Shown here: positions 17,397-26,075 of the stretch, one piece after another
Layout: each line of letters begins with the position of its first letter
Position numbering within the stretch: position 1 is the first letter of the stretch
From: Aeromicrobium endophyticum
GTDB taxonomy: Bacteria > Actinomycetota > Actinomycetes > Propionibacteriales > Nocardioidaceae
Direction: 5' to 3'
Length of the DNA stretch: 64,000 nt
Assembly: GCF_003586285.1 (NCBI RefSeq)
Contig: NZ_QUBR01000002.1
Coordinates: forward strand, 558,001 to 622,000
The notes under the pieces: model-generated
Seen by the model: the letters and a program-made list of their open reading frames with translations, nothing else
The model's database searches: none
What the model was told of the DNA's origin: nothing
Made by a program: the position numbers and the translations under genes

Positions 17397-17837
17397 TCAC
17401 GACGCCGAGTAGTGGTCGCCGATCGCCTCGCGGATCTCGTCGTGCAGGTAGGGCCCGTCGAGCGGCACTGCCTGGCGGACGGGTTGCGGGGCGATCGCGT
17501 CCAGCTGCTCGCTCGAGAGGGCGAACACGACGCGTCGCAGCCCGACGCGGTCGATCACGCCGGTGCACATCGCGCAGGGCTGGCAGCTCGTGAACATCGT
17601 GACCTCGGACGCCTCGTCGGCGTTGAGCTCGCGCGCCGCCCACATCGCGAGCTTCAGCTCGGGGTGGGCCGTCTCGTCGCCGGTCGACTGCGCGGTGTTG
17701 TGGTCTTCTGCGATCACGGAGCCGTCGGGTCTCGCCAGCAGCGACGCGAACGGCGCCTCCCCCTGGAGGCGGGCCGCGGCGGCCAGCTCGATGACGCGGC
17801 GCAGGAGTGTCTCGTCGTTCATGCGCTCGGGATCCAT
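17397..17837 (-). CDS. Nucleoside/cytidine-type deaminase
   Basis: A 146-residue zinc deaminase. THPELKLA supplies the H-x-E catalytic motif and SCQPCAMC the P-C-x2-C zinc ligands, as in guanine/cytidine/TadA-type deaminases. The family removes an amino group from a base; the exact substrate is unclear. Start is ATG 17837, with ATG 17822 (MNDETLL) possible. It converges tightly on the NTF2-like gene, with 3 bp between stops. Confidence 0.85.
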   Translation of the reverse strand: MDPERMNDETLLRRVIELAAAARLQGEAPFASLLARPDGSVIAEDHNTAQSTGDETAHPELKLAMWAARELNADEASEVTMFTSCQPCAMCTGVIDRVGLRRVVFALSSEQLDAIAPQPVRQAVPLDGPYLHDEIREAIGDHYSAS

Positions 17838-17854
17838 GCGCCCAACCCTAGGTG

Positions 17855-18610
17855 TCAGCAGAGGTGGATGCTGACCCCGAGGTCGGCGAACAACGACAGC
17901 AGGTCGTCCGGTGCGTCGCGGGTGGTGACGAGGTGCGTGAGGTCCTCGGGCCTGCCGAACCGGAAGGTCGACGAGCGACTCAGCTTCGCGGCACCGGCCA
18001 CCAGCACCGTGCGGCTCGACGCCTTGATGACGGCGCGCTTGAGGGCTGCATCCTCGAAAGTGGTGGACGTCAGGCCGTGCGTGGCCGACGCGGAGCAGGC
18101 GCCGAGTACTGCGACGTCGACCCGCATGTCGCGCACCGCCTCGATGCCGGACGCGGTCATCGCCAGGCTGTCGGTCTCGACCGGACCTCCCGGCACGGTG
18201 ACGTACGGGCCGGGACGGGACGCCAGCGCCGCGGCCGCGTGCAGCGACAAAGCCAGCGCGGTGATCGGACGGCCCGCCAGGCACCGCGCGACCTCCAGGC
18301 AGGTCGTGCCGTTGTCGACGATGACCGACTCGTGGTCGTCGACCAGCCCGGCAGCCACCTCGGCGAGCGCCGTCTTGATCTCCTGGTCGTCGTCGAGACG
18401 CGACGAGAACGGCAGCGGGCTGCCGCGCTTGAAGGCCTGCCGCGCGCCGCCGTGGGTGCGGCTGAGGGCACCGTGCGACTCCAGCTCGGCGAGGTCGCGC
18501 CGGATCGTCACCGCCGACGCGCCGGTCAGCCCGACGAGGTCGGCCACCAGCACCTCACGTCGTCCGCCGACCGCGTGGATGATCGCTTTGTGTCGAAGTG
18601 ATCGCTGCAC
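17855..18610 (-). CDS. DeoR/GlpR family transcriptional regulator
   Basis: About 251 residues. The N-terminal DeoR HTH includes VADLVGLTGASAVTIRRDLAELESHG and is followed by a DeoRC sensor domain with DNGTTCLEVARCL and the FEDAALKRAVIKASSRTVLVAG block that binds phosphorylated sugars or related effectors. Start choice is uncertain: GTG 18610 is used, with a TTG at 18622 in the same frame. It diverges from the MFS transporter at 18640; repeated GTGATC half-sites overlap the starts (18597-18616) and may be its operator. Confidence 0.85.
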   Translation of the reverse strand: MQRSLRHKAIIHAVGGRREVLVADLVGLTGASAVTIRRDLAELESHGALSRTHGGARQAFKRGSPLPFSSRLDDDQEIKTALAEVAAGLVDDHESVIVDNGTTCLEVARCLAGRPITALALSLHAAAALASRPGPYVTVPGGPVETDSLAMTASGIEAVRDMRVDVAVLGACSASATHGLTSTTFEDAALKRAVIKASSRTVLVAGAAKLSRSSTFRFGRPEDLTHLVTTRDAPDDLLSLFADLGVSIHLC

Positions 18611-18639
18611 GTGATCATCCAATCACCTACGGTCGTCCG

Positions 18640-19860
18640 GTGACGACCTCCACCACACCTCAGTCCGCCGCTCGTCGCGGACGGCTCGGCGCCTCGCTGA
18701 TGTTCTTCACCAATGGCGTCCTCTTCAGCGCGCTGCTGCCCAGGTATCCCGAGCTGAAGGAGCACTTCGACCTCAACGATGCGCAGTTCGGGCTCACCGT
18801 CGTCGGGTTCGCCGCGGGCGCCATCTGTGCCGCAGGTGCCGCCGCGCCGTTGATCAGGCGCGTCGGCGCGACCCGAGTCACCTGGGTGGGGTCGATCGTC
18901 CTCGCCGCCACGATGGCGCTGGCGGGAGCGAGCCCCAGCGTGTGGCTGTTCGCGGCGGCGCTGTTCGTCGCCGGGCTGACCGACGCGATCGTCGACGCGG
19001 CACAGAACGTCGCCGGCATCGCGGTGGAGCGCTCGTACGGACGGTCGATCATCAACTCGCTGCACGCCCTGTGGAGCCTCGGCGCGGCCACCGGCGGCCT
19101 GATCGGCGCTCTGGCTGCCGCGGCGGACGTCGGCATCGGCGTGCAGATGGTCGTCAACGGCACGGTGTGGAGCGTCGTCGCCCTGGTCGCCAGCCGCCTG
19201 GCGTCGCCAGCGGCGTCCCTGGCTGCACAGCCGGTGCTCGGCGACGACGCGGCGCCAGCTCCGAGCGCCCCACGGAGGGCGCGACGACTGCTGCTCCCCC
19301 TGGTGCTGCTGGCCATCTGCGGCACCCTCATCGAGGACATCGCCAACAACTGGGCCGTGCTGTTCATGCGCGACGAGACCAGCGCGCCGGTCGCGGTCGC
19401 CGGCCTGGCCATCTCGGTGATGATCGGAGCGCAGTTCGTGGGTCGGTTGCTCGGCGACCGGATGACCGATCTCTGGGGACGCGAGCGAGTCGCGCGTGCC
19501 GGTGGCGTGCTGATCGCGCTCGGCATGGCCACCGCGGCCGTCAGCCCGACCGCGGCCGTGGCGCTCGCGGGCCTGGCCCTGGCAGGCTTCGGCAGCGCGA
19601 CGCTGGTGCCGGCCGCCTTCGCCGCCGCCGACCGCGTGCCTGGTCTGCCCGCCGGCACGGGGGTGGCGATGCTCGGCTGGCTCATGCGGCTCGGGTTCGT
19701 GTTCACCTCGCCCGCGGTGGGTGGGCTGTCCAACCTCACGAGCCTGCGGTTCGCGTTCGTCATCCCCGTCGCAGCGGGTCTGGTCGCAGCGGTGATGGCG
19801 CACCTCGCGTCCAAGCGCGCCGTGCGCGTCAGCCGAGCTGCTCGAACAACGACACGATGA
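18640..19860 (+). CDS. MFS transporter, YbjJ/fucose-permease-like
   Basis: A 406-residue, 12-helix MFS protein. GASLMFFTNGVLFSALLPRYPELKE and the loop LIRRVGATRVTW are typical of the YbjJ-like branch, related to sugar permeases. Starting at GTG 18640 removes a spurious N-terminal extension that overlaps the divergent regulator. Its pairing with a DeoR-type regulator suggests transport of a sugar or nucleoside-like solute, but no catabolic enzyme sits beside it. Its 3' end overlaps the opposite glyoxalase-fold gene by 32 bp. Confidence 0.85.
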   Translation: MTTSTTPQSAARRGRLGASLMFFTNGVLFSALLPRYPELKEHFDLNDAQFGLTVVGFAAGAICAAGAAAPLIRRVGATRVTWVGSIVLAATMALAGASPSVWLFAAALFVAGLTDAIVDAAQNVAGIAVERSYGRSIINSLHALWSLGAATGGLIGALAAAADVGIGVQMVVNGTVWSVVALVASRLASPAASLAAQPVLGDDAAPAPSAPRRARRLLLPLVLLAICGTLIEDIANNWAVLFMRDETSAPVAVAGLAISVMIGAQFVGRLLGDRMTDLWGRERVARAGGVLIALGMATAAVSPTAAVALAGLALAGFGSATLVPAAFAAADRVPGLPAGTGVAMLGWLMRLGFVFTSPAVGGLSNLTSLRFAFVIPVAAGLVAAVMAHLASKRAVRVSRAARTTTR

Positions 19861-20269
19861 TGCCCTCAGGCCCCCGCACGTAGGCCATGCGCACGCTGCC
19901 CTGGTACTCGCCGATGCCGCCGACGAGGCCGTAGCCGTCCGTGGCGACAGCAGCGACGGCCGCCTGCAGGTCGGCGACCTCGAACGAGACGTTGCGGATG
20001 CCGGTCTCGTTAGCCATCGCCGAGGCTGATCCCGTCACGTGCTCGGGTGTGTCGAAGCTCGACAGCTCGAGTCGCACTCCCCCACCGGGCGACGCCAGCA
20101 TCGAGATGCGGCAGCGAGCGCCGGGGATCGCACACACCGTCTCGACGAACTCGCCCTCGACGGAGCCCGTCCCTTCCACCTCGAGACCGAGCAGCACGAA
20201 GAAGGACGTCGCGCGGTCGAGGTCCGCCACGGTGATGCCGACGTGGTCGAGACGCTTGATGTGGGTCAT
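19829..20269 (-). CDS. Glyoxalase/VOC superfamily protein
   Basis: A 146-residue vicinal-oxygen-chelate protein. RLDHVGITVADLDRATSFF starts the first beta-alpha-beta-beta-beta module; GIRNVSFEVADLQAAV starts the second; the C-terminal GPEGIIVSLFEQL carries the terminal glutamate. The arrangement matches methylmalonyl-CoA epimerase/glyoxalase-like enzymes, but the substrate cannot be read from the sequence. It converges on and overlaps the MFS gene. Confidence 0.85.
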   Translation of the reverse strand: MTHIKRLDHVGITVADLDRATSFFVLLGLEVEGTGSVEGEFVETVCAIPGARCRISMLASPGGGVRLELSSFDTPEHVTGSASAMANETGIRNVSFEVADLQAAVAAVATDGYGLVGGIGEYQGSVRMAYVRGPEGIIVSLFEQLG

Positions 20270-20357
20270 GGCCCCGAGACTGCCATGCTTGGCCGATGGA
20301 CATGCCCTGTCACCGTGTCCGACGATGACGACGCCCCCTCCTCGAAGGACTCCTGAC

Positions 20358-20996
20358 ATGACCCGTGTGCGCGTCGACCTCAACATCTCGCTGGACGGCT
20401 ATGCGTCCGGCGAGCAGAGCGCCGAGAACCCGATGGGCGAGGACTGGGGACGCCTGATGGCGGCGTACACCGGCACCCGCACGATGCAGGAGCGCGTCTT
20501 CGGCGACACCACCGGCGCGGGCACGACGGGCATCGAGGACGCCTACGCCGCCGCCTACTTCGAGGGCGTCGGGTCGGAGATCCTCGGCGCGGGCATGTTC
20601 GGCTTCCACTTCTCGGACGATCCGGACTGGCAGGGGTGGTGGGGCGACGAGCCGCCGTTCGGCATGCCGGTGTTCGTGCTGACGCACGCCGCTCCGCGTC
20701 CGTCGCTGACCTTGGGTGAGACGACCTTCCACTTCCGGAGCGCCGCGATCGAGGACGTCCTGGCCGAGGCCGTCGAGGCTGCGAACGGACTGGACGTCCG
20801 CATCGGCGGAGGCGTGAGCACCGCGACCGCTTTCGTCCGCGCCGGCCTGGTCGACGACCTGCACGTCGCCGTCGCGCCGATCGTGCTCGGCCGGGGCGTG
20901 CGGGTGTGGGACGGGCTGGCGGGCCTCGAGCTCACCCACCAGGTGACGTCCGAGGTGGCCGAGAGCGGCACGACCCACGTGACGTTCAGGCGGTAG
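20358..20996 (+). CDS. Dihydrofolate reductase family protein (RibD-C-like)
   Basis: A 212-residue protein starting MTRVRVDLNISLDGYASG, the N-terminal strand and NADPH loop of the RibD C-terminal/DHFR-like fold. VRIGGGVSTATAFVRAGLVDDLHVAVAPIVLG is the conserved second nucleotide-binding block. Such stand-alone proteins are reductases of uncertain substrate, common in actinobacteria. It stands alone with its own start 88 bp after the divergent VOC gene. Confidence 0.85.
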   Translation: MTRVRVDLNISLDGYASGEQSAENPMGEDWGRLMAAYTGTRTMQERVFGDTTGAGTTGIEDAYAAAYFEGVGSEILGAGMFGFHFSDDPDWQGWWGDEPPFGMPVFVLTHAAPRPSLTLGETTFHFRSAAIEDVLAEAVEAANGLDVRIGGGVSTATAFVRAGLVDDLHVAVAPIVLGRGVRVWDGLAGLELTHQVTSEVAESGTTHVTFRR

Positions 20997-21054
20997 GTAT
21001 CTCGAGCGTCTGTCACTGACAGCTCGCCATGTCAACTTCTGGTAGACCTTCTCC

Positions 21055-21990
21055 ATGACGATGGCGAAGCTGGTGTTCGGCAGGCTCACCGAAGCGTGGA
21101 AAGGCGAAGCGTCTGACTTCACCCCCCTGCTGGCCGAGCAGCTGGACAGTCTTGGCGATGCTTTGGGGATCGACCTCGCTGCGGTCGGCAAATCCGAAGT
21201 ACTGACGGCGGGCCGACGACGCATTGACATCGTTGCGCATGGCGATGACGGCGCGGAGTTCGTCATCGAGAACCAATACGGCCGAGCCGACCATGACCAC
21301 CTGACCCGCGGACTCGCCTACGCCGTGGCTCGTCACGCGCGGGGACTTGTCGTGGTGGCTGAGGAGCACCGAGACGAGTTCAAGGCCGTCGCCCAGTACT
21401 TGAACGATCTTGCAGAGCTCGACCGTGATCGCGGCGTCTCGGTATGGCTGGTCGAAGCCAAGGCCGTCCGCATCGGCGACAGCAACTGGGCTCCGTTGTT
21501 CACGACAGTGGTCGAACCCAACGAATTTACGGCGACGGTCGAGCAGGCCAAGCTCGCCGAAAAGCCCGGGACGCTGGACGAGTTCTTTGGGCAGTTCACG
21601 AGCTCGCACCTTCGATCGGCTGCCGAGTCGGTGATCACCAACTGGCTCGCGGCCGGTCACAAGCGCCGCATCGGCCTCAACCACGTGGTGCTTGAGGCCG
21701 CCGGCCCTGCAGTCAGTGGGGTGCGGACGGTCGTGGCCGTATTCAACGACGGTCAGGTGCTGGTGCCGTTCAGCTCGTACGCCGGCGTCAACAGCGGGAT
21801 CGAGATCCCCACGCTCACGACGTCCGAGTTCCGCGAAGGTGCCGATGCGTTGTTCCAGTTCAGTGGCACCGAGAAACAGGCCCGGACTCGGGCAGGGTGG
21901 CTCACGACCGCCACCTCTGGGCCACTGTTGACCTTCTGCCTCGACGTCGCTGAGGCCTACAAGCAGGCTCTATCGTCGTCCCTGACCTAG
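21055..21990 (+). CDS. DUF4268-type protein with PD-(D/E)xK-like nuclease domain
   Basis: A 311-residue protein. The N-terminal segment RRRIDIVAHGDDGAEFVIENQYGRADHDHLTRGL matches the D-(x)n-E-x-Q core of a restriction-endonuclease-like domain, with Gln replacing the usual Lys, as found ahead of DUF4268 domains. The C-terminal part (residues about 180-311) is the presumed DUF4268-like region. ATG 21055 and 21061 are both usable. There is no methyltransferase or specificity gene beside it. A DNA-processing or defence role is possible but unproven. Confidence 0.7.
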   Translation: MTMAKLVFGRLTEAWKGEASDFTPLLAEQLDSLGDALGIDLAAVGKSEVLTAGRRRIDIVAHGDDGAEFVIENQYGRADHDHLTRGLAYAVARHARGLVVVAEEHRDEFKAVAQYLNDLAELDRDRGVSVWLVEAKAVRIGDSNWAPLFTTVVEPNEFTATVEQAKLAEKPGTLDEFFGQFTSSHLRSAAESVITNWLAAGHKRRIGLNHVVLEAAGPAVSGVRTVVAVFNDGQVLVPFSSYAGVNSGIEIPTLTTSEFREGADALFQFSGTEKQARTRAGWLTTATSGPLLTFCLDVAEAYKQALSSSLT

Positions 21991-22012
21991 AGGTCGGTGT
22001 GCATTACGACGT

Positions 22013-22597
22013 TCAGGTGGCAGGCGCCAGCATCGTCATGGTCGTGTCGACCGCAAACGCCAGCGACGTAGTCGGGTACCCGGCACGGTTGAGCGTCTCG
22101 ATGCCACGGAGCAGCGACAAGAGCATGGCGGCGATCGCCATCGCGTCGAGGTCGTCGCGCACGTCGCCTGCGGCCTGGGCGTCTCGGACGCATGCCGCCA
22201 GCGCGCGCTCGTACCGCGTGTAGAACTCGGTGGACGTCTTCGCGACGTCGTCGTCCGTGGCCCCGAGCTCGGCCGTGGCTTTGGCCAGCAGGCATCCGCG
22301 CTGGGACGACGGGCCGTCGATCTTCGTGCGGAGGTGACGCTGGAGGCGCTCCCGCGCTCCACCTTGGTCGCCAGCCAGCTCGTCCTCGATGACGTCGGCA
22401 TTGTCTTCGCAGTACTGGGCGAACGACCGCAGGAACAGGCCGTGCTTGTCGCCGAACGTGTCGTAGAGGCTGCTGCGACTCAGCCCGGTGGCTGCCGTGA
22501 GCTGCTGCACGGACGTCGCCGCGTAGCCGTGGTCGTGGAACGTCTCACGCGCCAGCCGAGAGGCGCTCGCCTCGTCGAAGGTCTTGGTGCGTGCCAT
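22013..22597 (-). CDS. TetR family transcriptional regulator
   Basis: A 194-residue TetR-type protein. The N-terminal HTH contains ARETFHDHGYAATSVQQLTAATGLSRSSLYDTFGDKHGLF, and the C-terminal ligand domain carries RGCLLAKATAELG, typical of the TetR_C branch related to AcrR/NemR-like regulators. It diverges from the SDR gene at 22693; repeats in between (22627-22675) are candidate operators, so it probably represses that SDR and itself. Confidence 0.88.
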   Translation of the reverse strand: MARTKTFDEASASRLARETFHDHGYAATSVQQLTAATGLSRSSLYDTFGDKHGLFLRSFAQYCEDNADVIEDELAGDQGGARERLQRHLRTKIDGPSSQRGCLLAKATAELGATDDDVAKTSTEFYTRYERALAACVRDAQAAGDVRDDLDAMAIAAMLLSLLRGIETLNRAGYPTTSLAFAVDTTMTMLAPAT

Positions 22598-22626
22598 GTG
22601 CCCACCCTACCTCGTCACGGACTGAT

Positions 22627-22675
22627 CGTTCCGTTATGGTGGGTCTCGGCCCATTCTGGACCGTACGTTCCGTTA
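22627..22675. promoter_or_regulatory. Candidate TetR operator repeats
   Basis: CGTTCCGTTA occurs twice as an exact direct repeat, at 22627-22636 and 22666-22675, in the 95-bp region between the divergent tetR-like and SDR genes. The repeat start distance is 39 bp. The second copy continues into GTTAAC, a small palindrome. Confidence 0.45.
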
Positions 22676-22692
22676 ACGATGAGGGAGTTCTC

Positions 22693-23442
22693 ATGACACA
22701 GGTTCTGGCAGGAAAGGTCGCCGTGATCACCGGAGGCACGAGCGGCATCGGCCTGGCGATCGCGCAGCGCTACGCAGCCGAGGGAGCGCGGGTCTTCGTG
22801 ACCGGGCGCCGGCAGCACGCGCTCGACGACGCCGTCGCCACGATCGGCGGCGATGCGACCGGTGTGCTCGCCGACGCGTCGAAAGCCGACGACGTCGCCG
22901 CGCTGTTCGACGTCGTCCGCGAGAAGGCCGGACGGATCGACGTCCTCGTGGCCAACGCCGGGGGCGGTTCGTTCGCCCCGCTCGGCGCGATCACCGAGGA
23001 GCAGTACCACGACACCTTCGACTCCAACGTCAAGGGAACACTGCTGACGGTGCAGGGCTCGCTGCCTCTGCTGGCCGATGGGGCATCCGTCGTGCTGATG
23101 AGCTCGTCGTCGGCGACGATGGGCGGCGCCGCCTTCAGCATCTACGCCGCGTCGAAGGCAGCGATCCGCAACTTCGCCCGGAGCTGGGCTCTCGACCTCA
23201 AGGAGCGCGGCATCCGCGTCAACGCCCTGGCTCCCGGCCCGACCCGCACGCCCGGTCTGGTCGGGCTCGTGCCGGAGGACCAGCAGCAGGGACTGCTCGA
23301 CACGTTCGCCTCCGAGCTTCCGTCGGGGCGCGTCGCCGCGGCGTCCGAGATCGCGGCGGCGGCACTCTTCCTCGCCTCGCCCGACTCGAGCTTCGTCAAC
23401 GGCAGCGAGCTGGCGGCCGACGGCGGGCACGCGCAGGTGTAG
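22693..23442 (+). CDS. SDR family oxidoreductase
   Basis: A 249-residue classical short-chain dehydrogenase. TGGTSGIG near residue 14 is the cofactor-binding TGxxxGxG motif; NAG appears in VANAGGG; the catalytic Ser is in MSSSSAT; YAASK is the Y-x3-K pair. GRR after the second strand suggests NADP(H) preference. Probably controlled by the divergent TetR regulator, in the manner of electrophile-detoxifying reductases (inference). Confidence 0.9.
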   Translation: MTQVLAGKVAVITGGTSGIGLAIAQRYAAEGARVFVTGRRQHALDDAVATIGGDATGVLADASKADDVAALFDVVREKAGRIDVLVANAGGGSFAPLGAITEEQYHDTFDSNVKGTLLTVQGSLPLLADGASVVLMSSSSATMGGAAFSIYAASKAAIRNFARSWALDLKERGIRVNALAPGPTRTPGLVGLVPEDQQQGLLDTFASELPSGRVAAASEIAAAALFLASPDSSFVNGSELAADGGHAQV

Positions 23443-23520
23443 CGGTCAGACCGGCACGTGGGTCTGCAGGCAGGCGATCTGGTCGCCGACGACACGGCTG
23501 AACTGCGGCTCGACGTACGG

Positions 23521-24654
23521 TCAGGCTGCTGGGGTGGCCGGCTCGGGTCTGGTGGTCCAGTGCAGGATGCCGTGGCCTTTGTAGGTGTGGTGTCTTCGAC
23601 ACAAGGGGCCGAGGTTGTCGCCGCGGGTCGGTCCGTGAGGGAACGGGACTCGGTGGTCGATGTCGCACCGTTCGGCCGGCACCATGCAGCCTGGGCCTTG
23701 GCACGTTCCGTAGAGGAATCTCAACGCGATGTTGAGGACGTCCGGCGCGAACCTGCCGAGGTATTCGTGGGCGAGGACGTCATCGCTGACCGGATCGACC
23801 ACGATCCGGTGCCAGAACGTGCTGCCGGACCCAGCGACGTCGGCGATCCACTGGGCCGGGACGCCCCAGCGTCCGTCTGCGGATTCGGCGAACCCCGGGT
23901 TCGCCCCGCCGAGGACGTCGGCGTCGACCGTGACCGCGATATTCGCGTCGATCACGCTCTCGGCCCTTGAGCTTGTCGAAAGGAGCCACGCCATCAGCAG
24001 GTCGACTTCACGCTGAGCGACTGTGCGCTGATCATCGGCGTCGACAGGCCTGCGCGCGGCTTTGCGGATGCGGTCCTCAACCGCAGCGATCTCGTGCGAC
24101 GGGGCGTAGGCGCCCATGAATCCCATCGAGTCGTCACCGTGCTGGAACGACACGTGCCGCTTGGCCCGCTCATCGTCGGCCCGCTCAACAGCGAGATCAG
24201 CCTCGACCCGCCGCACGAACTGCTTCAGCCAGACCCGCAGCTCGGCCACGGTGTGGGTCTCGGCATAGGTCACGACCCGCTGGTCGAGCCGGTGGACGGA
24301 CTCGGCGCGCTTGAGCTGGCTGATCGTGTGTCCGATCTCGCGCACCCGCGCCAGATCGACCCGACCCTCGCTGAACGCACCCCAGGTGGTCGGTGACTGA
24401 TCGCGGACGGTGTCGGCGAACGACAACCGATACTGCACCTGACCCTCGCTGAAACCCATCGCCTCACCGATCTCCAAAGCAATCGCGCCACGTTCATTGA
24501 ACCGCTTGATCGCAGACTCGACCTCGGCCTCGATCCGCTCCAGCTCCAGGTCGCGGAACTCCAGCATCGCGGCCAGCTCACGAAACTCACCCCGCGCACG
24601 AGCCCGAGCGACGTCGGTCAAGACATCGATCGGATCGGTTGTCGAGGTGGCCAT
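23521..24654 (-). CDS. DUF222 (13E12 repeat-like) HNH endonuclease
   Basis: A 377-residue protein. The N-terminal two thirds is the helical DUF222 domain (ALEIGEAMGFSEGQVQYRL, EGRVDLARVREIGHTI), and the C-terminus is an HNH nuclease: CQGPGCMVPAERCDIDHR followed by DNLGPLCRRHHTYKGHG. These multi-copy actinobacterial proteins are linked to mobile DNA, though their biological function is not known. A REP-like sequence is embedded in its coding region at 23964-23983 and encodes the STSSRA segment. Confidence 0.88.
   Translation of the reverse strand: MATSTTDPIDVLTDVARARARGEFRELAAMLEFRDLELERIEAEVESAIKRFNERGAIALEIGEAMGFSEGQVQYRLSFADTVRDQSPTTWGAFSEGRVDLARVREIGHTISQLKRAESVHRLDQRVVTYAETHTVAELRVWLKQFVRRVEADLAVERADDERAKRHVSFQHGDDSMGFMGAYAPSHEIAAVEDRIRKAARRPVDADDQRTVAQREVDLLMAWLLSTSSRAESVIDANIAVTVDADVLGGANPGFAESADGRWGVPAQWIADVAGSGSTFWHRIVVDPVSDDVLAHEYLGRFAPDVLNIALRFLYGTCQGPGCMVPAERCDIDHRVPFPHGPTRGDNLGPLCRRHHTYKGHGILHWTTRPEPATPAA
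23964..23983. repeat. REP-like palindromic element inside the HNH gene
   Basis: CCCTTGAGCTTGTCGAAAGG is an imperfect palindrome (CCTT...AAGG outer arms with an inner GAGC/GTCG region) of the form seen in dispersed REP-like repeats of the type CCCTTCGACAGGCTCAGGG. A related copy lies in nrdA at 59244-59265. Confidence 0.5.
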
Positions 24655-24798
24655 ACATCCAACCTAGAGGCCACCACCGACACCCCTTTTCACTGCAAAC
24701 GGAGGCTGTGGACAGTGCTCTCTCCGTGTGCGGATCGTCGTGGTTCAGAGCTCCAGATCCCTGGATCGCTGCACGCGAAGGTGTCACGCTCGGCGATC

Positions 24799-25581
24799 TC
24801 AGATCGTCTTGATCGTCCCGCCGTCAACGACGATGTCGGCGCCCACCACCGACCCAGCGGCGTCCGAGACGAGGAACCCGATGACGTCCGCGATCTCGGA
24901 CGGCGGCGCGAACCGCCCGTCGGGGATGCCACCGAGCGAGTCCATGAGCGTCTGCATCCCGGCCTCCTCGCTGATGCCGCGGGCAGTGGCGATGCGCTGG
25001 GCGAGCGCCCTGGCGCTCGGGCTGTCGATGCCGCCCGGCGAGACCGTGTTGACCCGGATCCCCTGCGGGGCGAGCTCGTTGGCGAGCCCCTTGCTGTACG
25101 CGCGCAGTGCGGCTTTCGCCGCGGCGTAGCCGAGGGTCCCGTCGTGCAGAGGCATGCGCGCCTGGATGGATCCGACGTGCACGATCGCACCACGCCCCTG
25201 CCGCAGCATGGACGGCGTCAGTGCCCGATCGACGCGCACCGCCGACAGCAGGTTGAGCGACAGCTCGACATCCCAGTCCGCGTCCGAGAGCGAGGCATGT
25301 CCCCCGCCGGGCGAGCTCGACCCGCCGGCCACGTGGACGAGGATGTCGATGCCACCCTGCTCCTCGACAGCCGCGGCGATGACGTCCGCCGCCTCGGGCT
25401 GCGTGCTGTCGGCGATGACGACGCGTGCGGCGACGGTCGTCCCAGGTTCGGTGCGGCCGACCGCGATGACCCGTGCACCCGCGTCGTCAAGACGCCGGAC
25501 GACGGCGTCACCGAGACCGCGGGTGCCTCCGACGACAAGTGCTCGACGACCGGCCAGGGACAGTGCTACTGGGTACGACAT
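24799..25581 (-). CDS. SDR family oxidoreductase
   Basis: A 260-residue SDR. GGTRGLG near residue 18 is the nucleotide-binding motif, VAGGS replaces NAG, the catalytic serine lies in VHVGSIQAR and the Y-x3-K pair in YAAAKAAL. The following VNTVSPGGIDSP and GSVVGADIVVDGG complete the classical pattern. A MerR-type promoter (25630-25660) precedes it, closely resembling the site of the MerR-GyrI regulator at 17000-17021, so it may belong to that regulon. Confidence 0.9.
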   Translation of the reverse strand: MSYPVALSLAGRRALVVGGTRGLGDAVVRRLDDAGARVIAVGRTEPGTTVAARVVIADSTQPEAADVIAAAVEEQGGIDILVHVAGGSSSPGGGHASLSDADWDVELSLNLLSAVRVDRALTPSMLRQGRGAIVHVGSIQARMPLHDGTLGYAAAKAALRAYSKGLANELAPQGIRVNTVSPGGIDSPSARALAQRIATARGISEEAGMQTLMDSLGGIPDGRFAPPSEIADVIGFLVSDAAGSVVGADIVVDGGTIKTI

Positions 25582-25629
25582 GAGGTGCCTCTCGACGATG
25601 TGTCGCGCCCGACGGCGCGCTCACACCTC

Positions 25630-25660
25630 ACGCTGAGGCCTCCCCCGGAGGGAGGGTCAA
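25630..25660 (-). promoter_or_regulatory. MerR-type long-spacer promoter of the SDR gene
   Basis: On the minus strand TTGACC (25660-25655) and CAGCGT (25635-25630) are separated by exactly 19 bp containing CTCCC/GGGAG arms. No merR gene is adjacent. The 22-bp core (25639-25660) matches the 17000-17021 site at 18 positions. Confidence 0.55.
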
Positions 25661-25673
25661 GCCGAACGAACGC

Positions 25674-26039
25674 TCAGTCCAGCGGGGTGTCGACCCAGCC
25701 GACGAAACGGCTGCCGATGCCTGGGATCTCGGCGCGCACGTCACTGGGACGCGGTTGCGGCAGATCGGACGAGTCGTGGGTGTCGCAGCTGATGTAGGTG
25801 AACGTCGGCCACCACTTCTTCGGCCGCGCCTTCTCGGCGAACCCGCAGACATCGCACACCAGGTCGACCCAGACCGGCTTCTTGCCGGTCCGGTTGGCGC
25901 GCGACTGCACCAGCCACGGCGGCGGGTTGTCCGTGATCTCGCTCAGCTGGGCCTCGGTGAGGTGCGCCGGGAGGCCGTGCCGGGCGGCCATCTCCAGAGG
26001 GATGTCCAGGCGTTGTGCGGCGTCGCGGCGAGTGATCAT
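25674..26039 (-). CDS. Small zinc-ribbon-like protein downstream of the helicase
   Basis: A 121-residue protein. It begins with a helix-rich segment MITRRDAAQRLDIPLEMAARHGLP that resembles a short DNA-binding or MerR-like HTH start, and has VDLVCDVCGFAEKARPKKWW followed by ISCDTH, a C-x2-C plus later Cys/His arrangement that could hold zinc. It follows the SNF2-like helicase by 36 bp on the same strand and probably shares its transcript. The family is not one I can name. Confidence 0.6.
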   Translation of the reverse strand: MITRRDAAQRLDIPLEMAARHGLPAHLTEAQLSEITDNPPPWLVQSRANRTGKKPVWVDLVCDVCGFAEKARPKKWWPTFTYISCDTHDSSDLPQPRPSDVRAEIPGIGSRFVGWVDTPLD

Positions 26040-26075
26040 CGCTCGCAACCATAGTCAGTGCAGGTCGGACCCTGG

